Assembly (NCBI GenBank): GCA_020638995.1
Contig: JACKHM010000003.1
Span: forward strand, 248,001 to 312,000
DNA: 64,000 bases
Direction of reading: 5' to 3'
Source: Planctomycetaceae bacterium
GTDB taxonomy: Bacteria; Planctomycetota; Planctomycetia; Pirellulales; Pirellulaceae
Below the pieces are notes generated by a model, which searched no databases, had not been told where the DNA came from, and saw only the letters and a list, made by a program, of their open reading frames with translations. How positions within the stretch are numbered: position 1 is the first letter of the stretch; each line of letters opens with the position of its first letter. Below, one piece after another: positions 19,023-27,531 of the stretch. The position numbers and the translations under genes were made by a program.

Positions 19023-20105
19023 ATGAAAAAACGTCATGGTTTTACGCTTGTCGAATTGCTTGTTGTGATTGCCATAATCGGCATCTTGGTCGCATTGCTG
19101 TTGCCCGCTGTGCAAGCGGCTCGCGAAGCGGCAAGACGTATGCAGTGTAGTAACAATTTGAAACAATGGGGCTTAGCCGCCCATAACTATCACGATACGT
19201 TTCGTGCATTTCCGATGACGAATGCACAGAATTACTTGCCCAACGTGCAAGGCTTCTCACCTCAAGCGCGACTGCTGCCCTTTATCGAACAGACTACCCT
19301 ACAGGACCAATTAGATTTTGCGCTGCCGGCGTTCACTGGTCCGTGGAACGCGTTGGTCCCCAATCCGCAGTTCGCCGCCTCTTTCGCGACACCACTCGCA
19401 GTCGCGTTATGCCCTAGTGACCCAGCACCCGAGCTGAATGTGGGTGCGGGCGGAGCGGTGTATTCCGGAATTAACTATATGGTTAGCTACGGTAGCGGAA
19501 AGGGGGCAAATTACGACCTTCGTTGGAGAACAGATGGAGTCGTCTATGAAAACTCTGGCACACGATTCGCCGACATCATCGACGGGACATCGAATACCGT
19601 CTTTATGAGCGAGACCGTGCGGAGCGTAGGAGCTGACTTCACACTAGCAGGTGGCACACTTCCCAAAGCGCCCTACCAAGCGACGCTCAATGGGTCGTCG
19701 GGCGTAAGTGCAGCGAAGCAGCCGGTTCAGGGATTGGCGGCATCCGGAGGCGCATGGTCGAACGGGGCGAGTGGAGTCATCGAGGACCCGGACCTCTCGG
19801 CCATTTGGCCAACGATGTCGAATTGGCGTGGTGCTTCGAGTGCAGCCCTTCGTGGCCGCGGTACGTCGTGGGCGCATTCAGGAGCGATTAGCACGCTTAC
19901 CAACGGCTATAGCACTCCCAATAGCCGTATCCCGGACGTGGTCGTTCACTTTACGGGTTTCTTTGCGCCTCGCAGTTTTCACCCTGGCGGTGCACAAGCC
20001 ACGCTAAGCGACGGCTCAGTTCGATTCCTCACCGAGACGATAGACGCCACACTTCACCGCAGTCTCCACAGTCGCGACGGTGGCGAAGTTGTCAGTGGTT
20101 TCTAA
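19023..20105 (+). CDS. DUF1559 pseudopilin (prepilin-type, H-x9-DG)
   Basis: A 360-residue planctomycete type IV pilin-like protein. The N-terminus has the prepilin cleavage motif GFTLVELLVVIAIIG and a hydrophobic helix, and the DUF1559 domain starts with EAARRMQCSNNLKQWGLA. The C-terminal processing motif H-x9-DG is FHPGGAQATLSDGSV. It is probably assembled in or anchored to the envelope by a type II/IV secretion-like machine. The ATG follows an aggagagcc site. Its first 105 bp are almost identical to the gene at 21002. Confidence 0.94.
   Translation: MKKRHGFTLVELLVVIAIIGILVALLLPAVQAAREAARRMQCSNNLKQWGLAAHNYHDTFRAFPMTNAQNYLPNVQGFSPQARLLPFIEQTTLQDQLDFALPAFTGPWNALVPNPQFAASFATPLAVALCPSDPAPELNVGAGGAVYSGINYMVSYGSGKGANYDLRWRTDGVVYENSGTRFADIIDGTSNTVFMSETVRSVGADFTLAGGTLPKAPYQATLNGSSGVSAAKQPVQGLAASGGAWSNGASGVIEDPDLSAIWPTMSNWRGASSAALRGRGTSWAHSGAISTLTNGYSTPNSRIPDVVVHFTGFFAPRSFHPGGAQATLSDGSVRFLTETIDATLHRSLHSRDGGEVVSGF
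19038..19142 (+). repeat. Near-identical 5' tract shared with 21018-21122
   Basis: Within the DUF1559 gene, this 105-bp tract differs from 21018-21122 at only four positions by eye, including synonymous sites. The sequence just downstream differs at many sites. It codes for the prepilin helix and the EAARR motif. Confidence 0.8.
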
Positions 20106-20139
20106 CCAACAGTCCCTTTTGATTTGAAAGAAAAAAAAC

Positions 20140-20931
20140 ATGATTCCACGAATCTTCGTTTTCCTGGCCCTCGCAGTTAGCCCCGCGATCGCACACGACA
20201 GTTGGCTCGAGACAAACTCAAATATCATTCGCTCCGGTGATGCCGTGCATATTGCACTTAAGCTCGGAAATCACGGCAACGACCATCGTGATTTCAAGTT
20301 GGCTAGTAAAATCGATGCAAAAGACTGTGCCTTGGAAGTCCTTGGGCCAGAGAAGTTCAAACACGATTTGCGGAGCGAGCTGTTGGATGTCGGATACGCT
20401 CCGAAAGAAGGGTACTGGGCGGCGAAGTTTGTAGCAGCCCAACCTGGACTTTACACGCTCGTTCACACATCGGACCGCGTTGTCAGTTATGCGCCAACAC
20501 GTTCCGTTAAAAGTGCGAAGGCGATGTTCGTAGTCAGCGACAGTTTGGACAAGGTCGCTCGCGATCAGACCGGCTTCGATACAGCACTCGGACACGCTTT
20601 GGAGATCGTTCCGACGAGCAATCCCGTCGTTCCGATGGGGCCTGGCCAACCGATCAACATCCAACTCCTCTTCCGAGGCAAACCGTGGCCGGACGCTCGT
20701 GTCTCGTTTATTCCTCGCGGTGAAATGCTGGAGGAAGGCTTCGACGCAGAATATGAGAGGATCACAGATAGTCAGGGAAGAGCGAGTTTTACACCTCGCA
20801 CGGGGAACGTCTTTCTTGTCGTTGCCCACCGGCTAGAACCGAATGAATCTGGCGAATCGTTTGAGAGCACCAAGTACTCAGCAACATTGACAGTATTCGT
20901 TCCAGAACTTTGCCCGTGCTGCAATGAGTAA
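20140..20931 (+). CDS. DUF4198 exported protein with C-terminal CPCC motif
   Basis: A 263-residue secreted protein: signal peptide IPRIFVFLALAVSPAIA, cleaved before HDSWLE, the hallmark N-terminus of mature DUF4198 proteins. DUF4198 domains occur with nickel/cobalt and other metal-uptake systems. Two beta-sandwich-like halves are seen (GDAVHIALKLGNHG... and GQPINIQLLFRGKPWPDARV). The protein ends in ELCPCCNE, a likely metal-binding or redox pair. It sits between two DUF1559 pseudopilin genes, 34 bp after the first, on the same strand, so probably in one operon. Confidence 0.83.
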   Translation: MIPRIFVFLALAVSPAIAHDSWLETNSNIIRSGDAVHIALKLGNHGNDHRDFKLASKIDAKDCALEVLGPEKFKHDLRSELLDVGYAPKEGYWAAKFVAAQPGLYTLVHTSDRVVSYAPTRSVKSAKAMFVVSDSLDKVARDQTGFDTALGHALEIVPTSNPVVPMGPGQPINIQLLFRGKPWPDARVSFIPRGEMLEEGFDAEYERITDSQGRASFTPRTGNVFLVVAHRLEPNESGESFESTKYSATLTVFVPELCPCCNE

Positions 20932-21001
20932 CTGGGCACGATTCAAACGACTTGCCACAGCGAGTTTTCGCGTTTGTGTCATTAATAGACGGAGAAACGA
21001 G

Positions 21002-21946
21002 ATGTATAAACGCCGAGGTTTTACACTAGTCGAATTGCTTGTTGTGATTGCCATTATCGGCATCTTGGTCGCATTGCTGTTGCCCGCTGTGCAAGCGGCT
21101 CGCGAAGCGGCACGACGTATGAGTTGCACGAACAACCTCAAGCAATTGGGGCTTTCACTGCATAACTATCACGACACATTTAAGGTGTTTCCGCCGGGGT
21201 ATCTTGCAAACGGCGTTGCCGCGACTGACCCTGCTTCGGCCGAGACCGGTCACGGATTTGCCTGGGGCGCACTGCTGCTGCCATTCATCGAGCAAACTTC
21301 GCTACACGATCAAATCGATTTTCGATTAGACTGTCGCGACGCGGCTAATATTCCACACGGCCGCGAGAAACTGCCGGGATTTCGGTGTCCCAGTGATACG
21401 GGAACCGATACATTTACCGTCACCAGCGGTGGCACGAGTTACGAGATCGCAACCGCGAACTACGTGGGCATCCTTGGGTACGGTAATGTCACCATGACAC
21501 CGGGCCAGCCTATGGGTCCCGGAATGTTTTACCGTAACAGTTCCGTTCGAATGGCAGATATTCTCGACGGAACGGCAAACACAATCATGATCGGCGAACG
21601 GACGCAGCGGCATCGCTTCGTGGTAGGAGGCCCAATCGTCGATGCACATTCGACCTGGTACGCCGCGATCCCTGGTGTCACGCGACCCTCCGGCATGATG
21701 GCCATGACGGAGGGAGCCGGCTCGTTGGTGTTGGGACATGTCGGGCAGCCGGCCATGATGGGCATGATGGCGATGCATCATACTCCCAACAACACAAATC
21801 ACATCGTGAATTTTTCCAGCCTTCATCCCGGAGGCATCAACTTTGTGGCTTGTGATGGATCGGTACACTTTTTGAGCGAGACGATTGAGTACAACACTTT
21901 TCGTTGGCTCGGAGAACGCGCTGATGGAAATCCCGTCAGCCCGTAG
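21002..21946 (+). CDS. DUF1559 pseudopilin with Met/His-rich segment
   Basis: A 314-residue DUF1559 protein. The ATG at 21002 follows a ggagaaacgag site and begins with the prepilin motif GFTLVELLVVIAIIG. The C-terminal H-x9-DG motif is HPGGINFVACDG at residues 275-286. Residues 231-260 are unusually rich in Met and His (GMMAMTEG, then AMMGMMAMHH), which suggests soft-metal, perhaps copper, binding. It is the last gene of the Cys-rich/DUF1559/DUF4198 cluster and is followed by a long hairpin. Confidence 0.92.
   Translation: MYKRRGFTLVELLVVIAIIGILVALLLPAVQAAREAARRMSCTNNLKQLGLSLHNYHDTFKVFPPGYLANGVAATDPASAETGHGFAWGALLLPFIEQTSLHDQIDFRLDCRDAANIPHGREKLPGFRCPSDTGTDTFTVTSGGTSYEIATANYVGILGYGNVTMTPGQPMGPGMFYRNSSVRMADILDGTANTIMIGERTQRHRFVVGGPIVDAHSTWYAAIPGVTRPSGMMAMTEGAGSLVLGHVGQPAMMGMMAMHHTPNNTNHIVNFSSLHPGGINFVACDGSVHFLSETIEYNTFRWLGERADGNPVSP
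21018..21122 (+). repeat. Near-identical 5' tract shared with 19038-19142
   Basis: Second copy of the 105-bp tract, encoding the prepilin helix and EAARR motif. The four mismatches to the first copy are clustered at the ends and one internal site. Confidence 0.8.
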
Positions 21947-21959
21947 GATTAGGCGGTCT

Positions 21960-21995
21960 AGAACTTCCGAAGTCTTGGAGGACTTCGGAAGTTCT
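21960..21995 (+). terminator. Perfect 15-bp hairpin after DUF1559 gene
   Basis: Arms 21960-21974 and 21981-21995 are perfect reverse complements (agaacttccgaagtc) around the loop ttggag, 13 bp after the stop of the DUF1559 gene. There is no T-tract, so it may be a non-canonical terminator, an mRNA-stabilising stem or a palindromic repeat. Confidence 0.5.
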
Positions 21996-22078
21996 GCAGC
22001 GGTTGTACGCGACAAGTAATCCGCTAGGCTAAACGACCTTCCTGGACCGTTCGATTAATTCCTTTTGGAGTGCTGTGT

Positions 22079-23506
22079 GTGGCCGACCCTCGCCCGAACA
22101 TCATTTTCATCATCACTGACCAGCAACGATATGACACGATCCGAGCGCTCGGCTATGACTATATGGACACGCCGAACCTCGACCGTCTGTTCAGCGAGGG
22201 TGTGACGTTTACGGATTGCCATGTGACGGCAGCCTCTTGCGCGCCGGCGCGAGCCAGTTTGTTTAAGGGCTACTACCCCCACACAACGGGAATCTTGAAG
22301 AATGCCGATCGCTGGCGTCGGTCGTGGATCGAGCTACTGAACGACTCGGGTTATCACTGTACGAACATCGGCAAGATGCACACTTGGCCCTTCGAAACCG
22401 AACTGGGGTTTGACGAACGCTATGTCGTCGAAAACAAAGACCGATATCTGGAAGGCCGGTACTACTTTGATGAGTGGGACAAAGCGTTGCGATTCCGCGG
22501 CCTTATCAAGCAACAGCGCGAACTGTATCGCAAACGCGCAGATTATCGCAACCGACTCGGTGCGTTTGAGTGGGAACTGCCGGAGGACACGCATCCAGAC
22601 AATTTCGTTGGGGACATGGCTACATGGTGGATCGACAGCTATCCCAAGACGGAACCGCTCTTTCTGCAGATCGGATTCCCTGGGCCGCATCCACCCTATG
22701 ACCCTGTTCCGAGGTACGCCGAGCCATATCTGAAGAAAGACCTCCCGCTACTCGAGGTCACGCAAGAGGAACTCGACAACCAGCCGCCCGCATTCAAGGA
22801 ACTACGACAGCACAATCAGGAAGTCGATCACGATTCCGTTGTCCTCGAACTAAATCCAACTCGCGAACAACGACACTTGCAGCGTGCGTACTACTTGGCG
22901 AACGTGACGATGATCGACGAGAAAGTCGGCCGGATTCTGGATGCTCTGGAACGAAATGGGTATATCGAAAACTCGATCATTATTTTTACGTCGGATCACG
23001 GTGACTGCCTGACAGATCATGGACACAGTCAAAAGTGGACAATGTACGATTTGATCACGCGGATCCCGCTGACCGTCTGGGCTCCCGGTCGCTTCCCGGC
23101 GAGACGTGTCGACTCTCTGTGCCAGCAGATGGACCTCGGGCCGACAATTCTCGAACTCGCAGGCGTCGAAGTGCCATCCACACTGGAAGCCATATCGATG
23201 CTCGATGCTTTGGCAGGTGCTGATTGGAACGGACGTAATTTCGTTTTCGCAGAGCAGATCAAAGACGGCATACTGACCGGCTGCGAATTCATGACGATGG
23301 TACGCAACAAGGCTTGGAAGTTAGTCCACTTCCTTGATGAACCCTACGGCCAGTTGTTCGACATGTTGCACGACCCGGACGAAGTGCGAAACCTCTGGTC
23401 CGATCCCAACGCGGGCAACATGAAACAGGAACTGCTCGGCGTGCTACGTGAATGGCGCATTCGCAGCGGCATCGACACGGCCAATTGGTCGCAGGATTGG
23501 CGGTAA
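22079..23506 (+). CDS. Sulfatase (cysteine-type)
   Basis: A 475-residue sulfatase of the alkaline phosphatase superfamily. The N-terminal metal site is PNIIFIITDQQRYDT. The formylglycine signature is SCAPARASLFKGYYP (C-x-P-x-R), so the Cys must be converted to formylglycine by a maturase encoded elsewhere. ENSIIIFTSDHGDCLTDHG supplies further metal ligands. There is no signal peptide, so it is probably cytoplasmic or intracytoplasmic. The GTG at 22079 was chosen because a ggag site lies 8 bases upstream; a GTG at 22070 overlaps that site. Confidence 0.93.
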   Translation: MADPRPNIIFIITDQQRYDTIRALGYDYMDTPNLDRLFSEGVTFTDCHVTAASCAPARASLFKGYYPHTTGILKNADRWRRSWIELLNDSGYHCTNIGKMHTWPFETELGFDERYVVENKDRYLEGRYYFDEWDKALRFRGLIKQQRELYRKRADYRNRLGAFEWELPEDTHPDNFVGDMATWWIDSYPKTEPLFLQIGFPGPHPPYDPVPRYAEPYLKKDLPLLEVTQEELDNQPPAFKELRQHNQEVDHDSVVLELNPTREQRHLQRAYYLANVTMIDEKVGRILDALERNGYIENSIIIFTSDHGDCLTDHGHSQKWTMYDLITRIPLTVWAPGRFPARRVDSLCQQMDLGPTILELAGVEVPSTLEAISMLDALAGADWNGRNFVFAEQIKDGILTGCEFMTMVRNKAWKLVHFLDEPYGQLFDMLHDPDEVRNLWSDPNAGNMKQELLGVLREWRIRSGIDTANWSQDWR

Positions 23507-23524
23507 GTTTCGCGAGTCGGTTCG

Positions 23525-24049
23525 TTAGCTGTAGTGCAACAAGCTAAAAGCCTCGTGAGGCGCGATGCGGGCAGCGCCACCTAGAGCATCGAGCGCGATT
23601 AAGAACGCACAACCCACGACATTAACGCCTGTATGTTCAAGCAATCTGCAACAGGCTTCAACCGTTCCGCCCGTTGCGAGCAAGTCGTCGACGACTAACA
23701 CATTTTGCCCGGCATCGACGCCGTCGACGTGCATCTCTAACGTGTCGGTGCCGTATTCCAACTCGTAGTGAAAAGAGTGTGTCTCAAAGGGAAGCTTCCC
23801 GGGTTTTCGAACTGGAACAAAACTGGCATTCAACTCTAACGCCAAAGGAGCCGCAAAGATGAAGCCGCGAGCTTCGGCGGCGACGATGGCATCCACTTGT
23901 CGGTCTCGATAATGATCGGCCATCCGGCCGATCACTTCACGAAACGCTTCGGGAGAAGCCAGCAGAGGCGTAATATCTCGAAACAGAATTCCAGGCTTGG
24001 GGAAATCTGGGATCTCTCGGATATATTGCTTCAAGTCCAGTTCAGTCAT
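23525..24049 (-). CDS. apt: Adenine phosphoribosyltransferase
   Basis: APT salvages adenine to AMP using PRPP, in the cytoplasm. The 174-residue length is standard. The N-terminus KQYIREIPDFPKPGILFRDI is typical of Apt, ARGFIFAAPLA is the substrate loop, and VLVVDDLLATGGT is the PRPP-binding motif. The gene converges with the sulfatase, with 18 bp between stops, and is preceded by the FHA-domain gene's stop on the same strand only at a distance, so it appears to have its own promoter. Confidence 0.95.
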   Translation of the reverse strand: MTELDLKQYIREIPDFPKPGILFRDITPLLASPEAFREVIGRMADHYRDRQVDAIVAAEARGFIFAAPLALELNASFVPVRKPGKLPFETHSFHYELEYGTDTLEMHVDGVDAGQNVLVVDDLLATGGTVEACCRLLEHTGVNVVGCAFLIALDALGGAARIAPHEAFSLLHYS

Positions 24050-24107
24050 ACAGATCTCAACCTTCGTTTATTAGTAAGAGATTTCGTATAAGAAGTATGA
24101 GAAGAGG

Positions 24108-25397
24108 TTACTCGGCGAAGAGTTCCAGCATCTCGGCTCCGACATCCTCATCGGTGTCCATACTCCCTCGTTCATAACTCTTCAGTCCCGCAACGCAGCG
24201 GCGCGCCCCATCGCTTGCCTTTCCCTCGAAGTCCAACCGGTCGATAAAATTGAACTCTCGCGACCTGGATTGTTCCGAAATTCTAGTCGTCAAAAACGGG
24301 TAAAGCGTGACGAATTCGGAAGATGAAATTTGCAAGTAGAGGTCGCCTCTTCGAATCGTTGGCGGAAGGACCCTTTGTTCCGTTAGAAATCCAGGGTTAC
24401 CACCCATGCATTTCAATAACATCACGTCCGCCAAGTTGCCGCGGCGGTGTGGATTGACATCTTGGACTAGGTAAAGCGTGTGCGATTTAAGAAAACTCAG
24501 CGCATCGAAAACGCGATTCAACAACTCACCAATCGCGATACAACCTTGTTGACACTCCGATTCGACAGAGGGACCACGGTCGTGCTTAAAGTCATTCTTC
24601 GCGCGGACAAGCATTCTGAATGTCTCGCCCAGACTACCTTTTGTCTCTTTGTGCGATTTGAGGTCGATGAACTGCTTTGTCAACGCGTTTTCGGGCTGTT
24701 CGCTCATCTGTAATGTGGCGTGTATACAAAGATCAAGCCAATTGCCCGGCGAGATACCGCCTTTCCAATACTCCAACGCGGGACGCGAAAGTTTGTGATT
24801 GAGTTCCCGCAAGCGTTCGGGCGTTAGCGACGCCAACATTGCCGAACCAACAAACGCAATCAAGTTTTCCGCGAGTCGGAGCAGTTCCTTGTAACGCTCC
24901 GTATAGGTCGCAAAGTTGGTTAGTTGCCGATATCCGATAGCCATCGGAAACGGAAAATCGAGCGTCGAATCTCCCAACGTCAAAAAGACGACGTCATCGT
25001 AATGATCAACCGCAAAGGTCGCACTAGCCCGAGCTGAGTTTACATTCAACGGTGCGAACGACAACTCGATGACACTGTGCCCGACGGTCAGATGAACTGG
25101 CAGGCTCCGATGGTCCGCAGATTGCGGTTCCAACCGCGAGCCGTCGCGGAAGAACACCGTACTGCGACCGTTATTCTCGATACGAACTCGGTTGTCTGAA
25201 ACTTCCTCGACACGCAGTTGATGACGCGACACATGTGTATCATCAATGACCACACAGGCCGCCTCAGCACTGGGAATTCGACCAAAGTCCAAGGGGCCAT
25301 CTGGATGCTGAAAATGCTGGCGTTGCCGTTCGTTTGATACAGTTCCATACAGCATAGAGGTGGACCGGTTACTCGACTCAATCAGACGGGCTGCCAT
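24108..25397 (-). CDS. FHA-domain protein with HEPN-like region
   Basis: A 429-residue cytoplasmic protein. Residues 20-115 resemble an FHA phosphothreonine-binding domain: FGRIPSAEAACVVIDD, then THVSRHQLRV (the conserved S-R-H), and IENNGRSTVFFRDGSRL. Residues 165-310 are helical and contain RMLVRAKNDFKHDRGP with R265 and H272, an R-x6-H arrangement that resembles HEPN proteins. A C-terminal beta-rich part (LYLQISSSEFVTLYPFL, then FNFIDRL) recalls a module found with such regions in bacterial signalling proteins. The HEPN assignment is an inference. The ATG is preceded at once by an in-frame stop. Confidence 0.68.
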   Translation of the reverse strand: MAARLIESSNRSTSMLYGTVSNERQRQHFQHPDGPLDFGRIPSAEAACVVIDDTHVSRHQLRVEEVSDNRVRIENNGRSTVFFRDGSRLEPQSADHRSLPVHLTVGHSVIELSFAPLNVNSARASATFAVDHYDDVVFLTLGDSTLDFPFPMAIGYRQLTNFATYTERYKELLRLAENLIAFVGSAMLASLTPERLRELNHKLSRPALEYWKGGISPGNWLDLCIHATLQMSEQPENALTKQFIDLKSHKETKGSLGETFRMLVRAKNDFKHDRGPSVESECQQGCIAIGELLNRVFDALSFLKSHTLYLVQDVNPHRRGNLADVMLLKCMGGNPGFLTEQRVLPPTIRRGDLYLQISSSEFVTLYPFLTTRISEQSRSREFNFIDRLDFEGKASDGARRCVAGLKSYERGSMDTDEDVGAEMLELFAE

Positions 25398-25732
25398 GCC
25401 ATTTCGTCAACTTGGCCATGTCGTACGGGGAAGAATTGCCAATTCAGCGAACAATGAACACGTTCGACCACGCCAAAGAAGTGAAGCTATTAGCCGACAG
25501 CCCCAGCATTAACCAAGACGAATGTCCAGTCAAGTAGCCCAGAACGACTCGAAATCCCCACCAGAAATCAGCTGCGTCCGGCGACACGGAGAGAATTTGA
25601 AGTTGGTACAACATCTAGCAAATCCCCAAAGCCCGGAGTTGTACCTTCCTTCACGTGCCTCAGAGTCTCGCCGCCCGCACTCAGACCGTTCGGTGAATTG
25701 CGATCACGCTTGCGTCTGCGAGGTGGCAGAAG
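25398..25732. other. Intergenic region, no gene recognised
   Basis: A 335-bp gap between the birA stop and the FHA-protein start. A short open frame on the plus strand (25522-25749) has a low-complexity product without a ribosome-binding site and overlaps birA; it is not considered real. No hairpin or repeat stood out. The promoter of the FHA gene should lie near the left end. Confidence 0.5.
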
Positions 25733-26512
25733 CTACAGAATCTGAGTGACGACACCAGCAAAAACGCGTTCGACGCCACCTTCGTTTTGTACAAGAAGCG
25801 CGCCCTCGTCGTCGATTCCGTGGCAGACGCCCGTGACTCGTTTGGGGCCCAGGTCAATGCTCAGAGTTCGGCCTTCCAACATGCACCTAGCGCGCCAGGA
25901 CTCGGCGAGATCCTCCGCGTTCGATACGACGCTTGCGATGCGGTGTTCGATTTGTTGCAGTTGTCTGATCAGAACACTGGTCAGTTCAAAATTGCGATTA
26001 GCGGTATCCGCCAGCGATGTTGCGATCGAGCGCAATTCCGCCGGTGCGTTCGCGAATGAGTTGTTAACATTAATACCGATCCCAATCACAATCAGGCCGG
26101 GGCGTTGAGCGATCGTTTCGACCAGGACGCCGCAGACCTTGCGACCTTCCAAATAAACATCGTTGGGCCATTTGAGGTGAATTCGGCGTCCAGGCATCAA
26201 TGGCTCGAGTGTCTCACAGACCGACAGCCCAATAGTCAACGACATTTTCGGCCAGTCGTGCATCGGCAGTTGAAACACCGCTGCATCGATCGTTAGCGAA
26301 AAAGTTAGTGCCCCGCCCGTTGCCCACCATCGATTCGCGCCTCTTCCTCGCCCGCCGGTCTGCCGAGTCGTAATCGTCAGTGCCGGGAAGACATCGGCGT
26401 TGGCCAGGGCTAGTTCAATCGCCAAGTCGTTCGTAGAAGATACTTCTGGGCGATATTCAACGTGCCGTACCAGGGTCTCGCCGAGAATACGGGGAAAGTC
26501 GAAGTCTGCCAT
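25733..26512 (-). CDS. birA: Biotin--[acetyl-CoA-carboxylase] ligase
   Basis: BirA activates biotin with ATP and attaches it to the biotin carboxyl carrier protein. The 259-residue product has the catalytic domain only, without an N-terminal HTH, so it is unlikely to act as a repressor. Motifs are SSTNDLAIELA, TTRQTGGRGRGANRWWA (biotinoyl-AMP loop), LKWPNDVYLEGRKVCGVLVE, and GIGINVNNSF. It is the last gene of a moaC-prenyl synthase-birA operon, 2 bp after the synthase. Confidence 0.93.
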   Translation of the reverse strand: MADFDFPRILGETLVRHVEYRPEVSSTNDLAIELALANADVFPALTITTRQTGGRGRGANRWWATGGALTFSLTIDAAVFQLPMHDWPKMSLTIGLSVCETLEPLMPGRRIHLKWPNDVYLEGRKVCGVLVETIAQRPGLIVIGIGINVNNSFANAPAELRSIATSLADTANRNFELTSVLIRQLQQIEHRIASVVSNAEDLAESWRARCMLEGRTLSIDLGPKRVTGVCHGIDDEGALLVQNEGGVERVFAGVVTQIL

Positions 26513-26514
26513 GA

Positions 26515-27519
26515 CTACCGAGTTCGCTCGACGACGAAACTCGCTATCAGACGCAGTGTGTTGGTCGCATCGCTTTCTTCGAGGCAGTCGAGGTTCTTCA
26601 GCGCGCTCGCTGCAAACTGTTTGGCAGTCTGATAGGCGTACTCGATCGAATCATACTCCGACAGCCAGGGCAGCAACGCTTCGCGGCTGGGGGCAGTATC
26701 ACTGCTTAAGAGTAAAAGCAATTCTTCTCGTTTCTCGGGCGAGTGGTTTGCCAAAGCGTGGATAATGGGAAGTGTTGGCTTTTGCTGTTCGAGATCCGTA
26801 CCCAACGATTTACCCGTCGTCACTTCCTCGCCCTGCAAATCGAGTACGTCGTCAACGATCTGAAACGCAATTCCCAAATCACGCCCAAACTTAGTCAGTT
26901 GCTCGACAACCTCTTCCGAAGCTCCGGCGTAGTGGGCACCAAGCCGACAGCTGCATGCAGTCAGTTCCGCGGTCTTGGCGGCAATGATCTCAAAGTACTC
27001 GCTTTCGCTCAGTGCGAAGTCCCCGCGGCAACCCTTCTGTCGGAGTTCACCTTCACAGACGATGTTCGTCGCTCGACCAATTTCTTGACACGCCCAAGCA
27101 CTGCCAATGGTGCTTGCGAGGTAGAAAGAATGCGTGAATAGATAATCGCCGAGCAACACACTGGCCTTGTTGTCCCAACGTGAGTTGACCGTGGCTAGGT
27201 GGCGTCGCGTGTCGGCTTCATCCAGCACGTCGTCGTGAACCAGCGTTGCTGTGTGAATCATCTCAACGACTGCACCTAAGACCAAGTGCGCTTGCTTCAT
27301 CTCGCCGATCGCCTTGGCGGTCAATAGCAACAAAGTCGGACGCAGCCGCTTACCCCCGATGAGACAACCGTAACGCACAAGCTCATCAACGTAGGGGTGA
27401 TCGCTGCGAAGTTCAGATTTCAGGATGCGCTCCACCTCGGCCAGTTCCGACTCGACTGGACCATAAACGTCCGGCTGGTCGGATGTGTGGGTTGCGGGCT
27501 CAGATACGGATCGGCTCAC
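26515..27519 (-). CDS. Polyprenyl diphosphate synthase
   Basis: A 334-residue trans-isoprenyl diphosphate synthase that extends farnesyl diphosphate with isopentenyl units, probably for the menaquinone or other quinone side chain. The first aspartate-rich motif is LVHDDVLDEADTRR, the second QIVDDVLDLQGEE, and GGKRLRPTLLLLTAKA marks the allylic substrate site. The chain length cannot be deduced here. It lies 12 bp after moaC and 2 bp before birA on the same strand. Confidence 0.93.
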   Translation of the reverse strand: MSRSVSEPATHTSDQPDVYGPVESELAEVERILKSELRSDHPYVDELVRYGCLIGGKRLRPTLLLLTAKAIGEMKQAHLVLGAVVEMIHTATLVHDDVLDEADTRRHLATVNSRWDNKASVLLGDYLFTHSFYLASTIGSAWACQEIGRATNIVCEGELRQKGCRGDFALSESEYFEIIAAKTAELTACSCRLGAHYAGASEEVVEQLTKFGRDLGIAFQIVDDVLDLQGEEVTTGKSLGTDLEQQKPTLPIIHALANHSPEKREELLLLLSSDTAPSREALLPWLSEYDSIEYAYQTAKQFAASALKNLDCLEESDATNTLRLIASFVVERTR

Positions 27520-27531
27520 GCTATCAATTCC

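Noticed and set aside
25522..25749. 75-codon plus-strand frame between the FHA gene and birA
   Set aside because: Low-complexity product rich in Ser and Arg, no ribosome-binding site, and it runs into birA.
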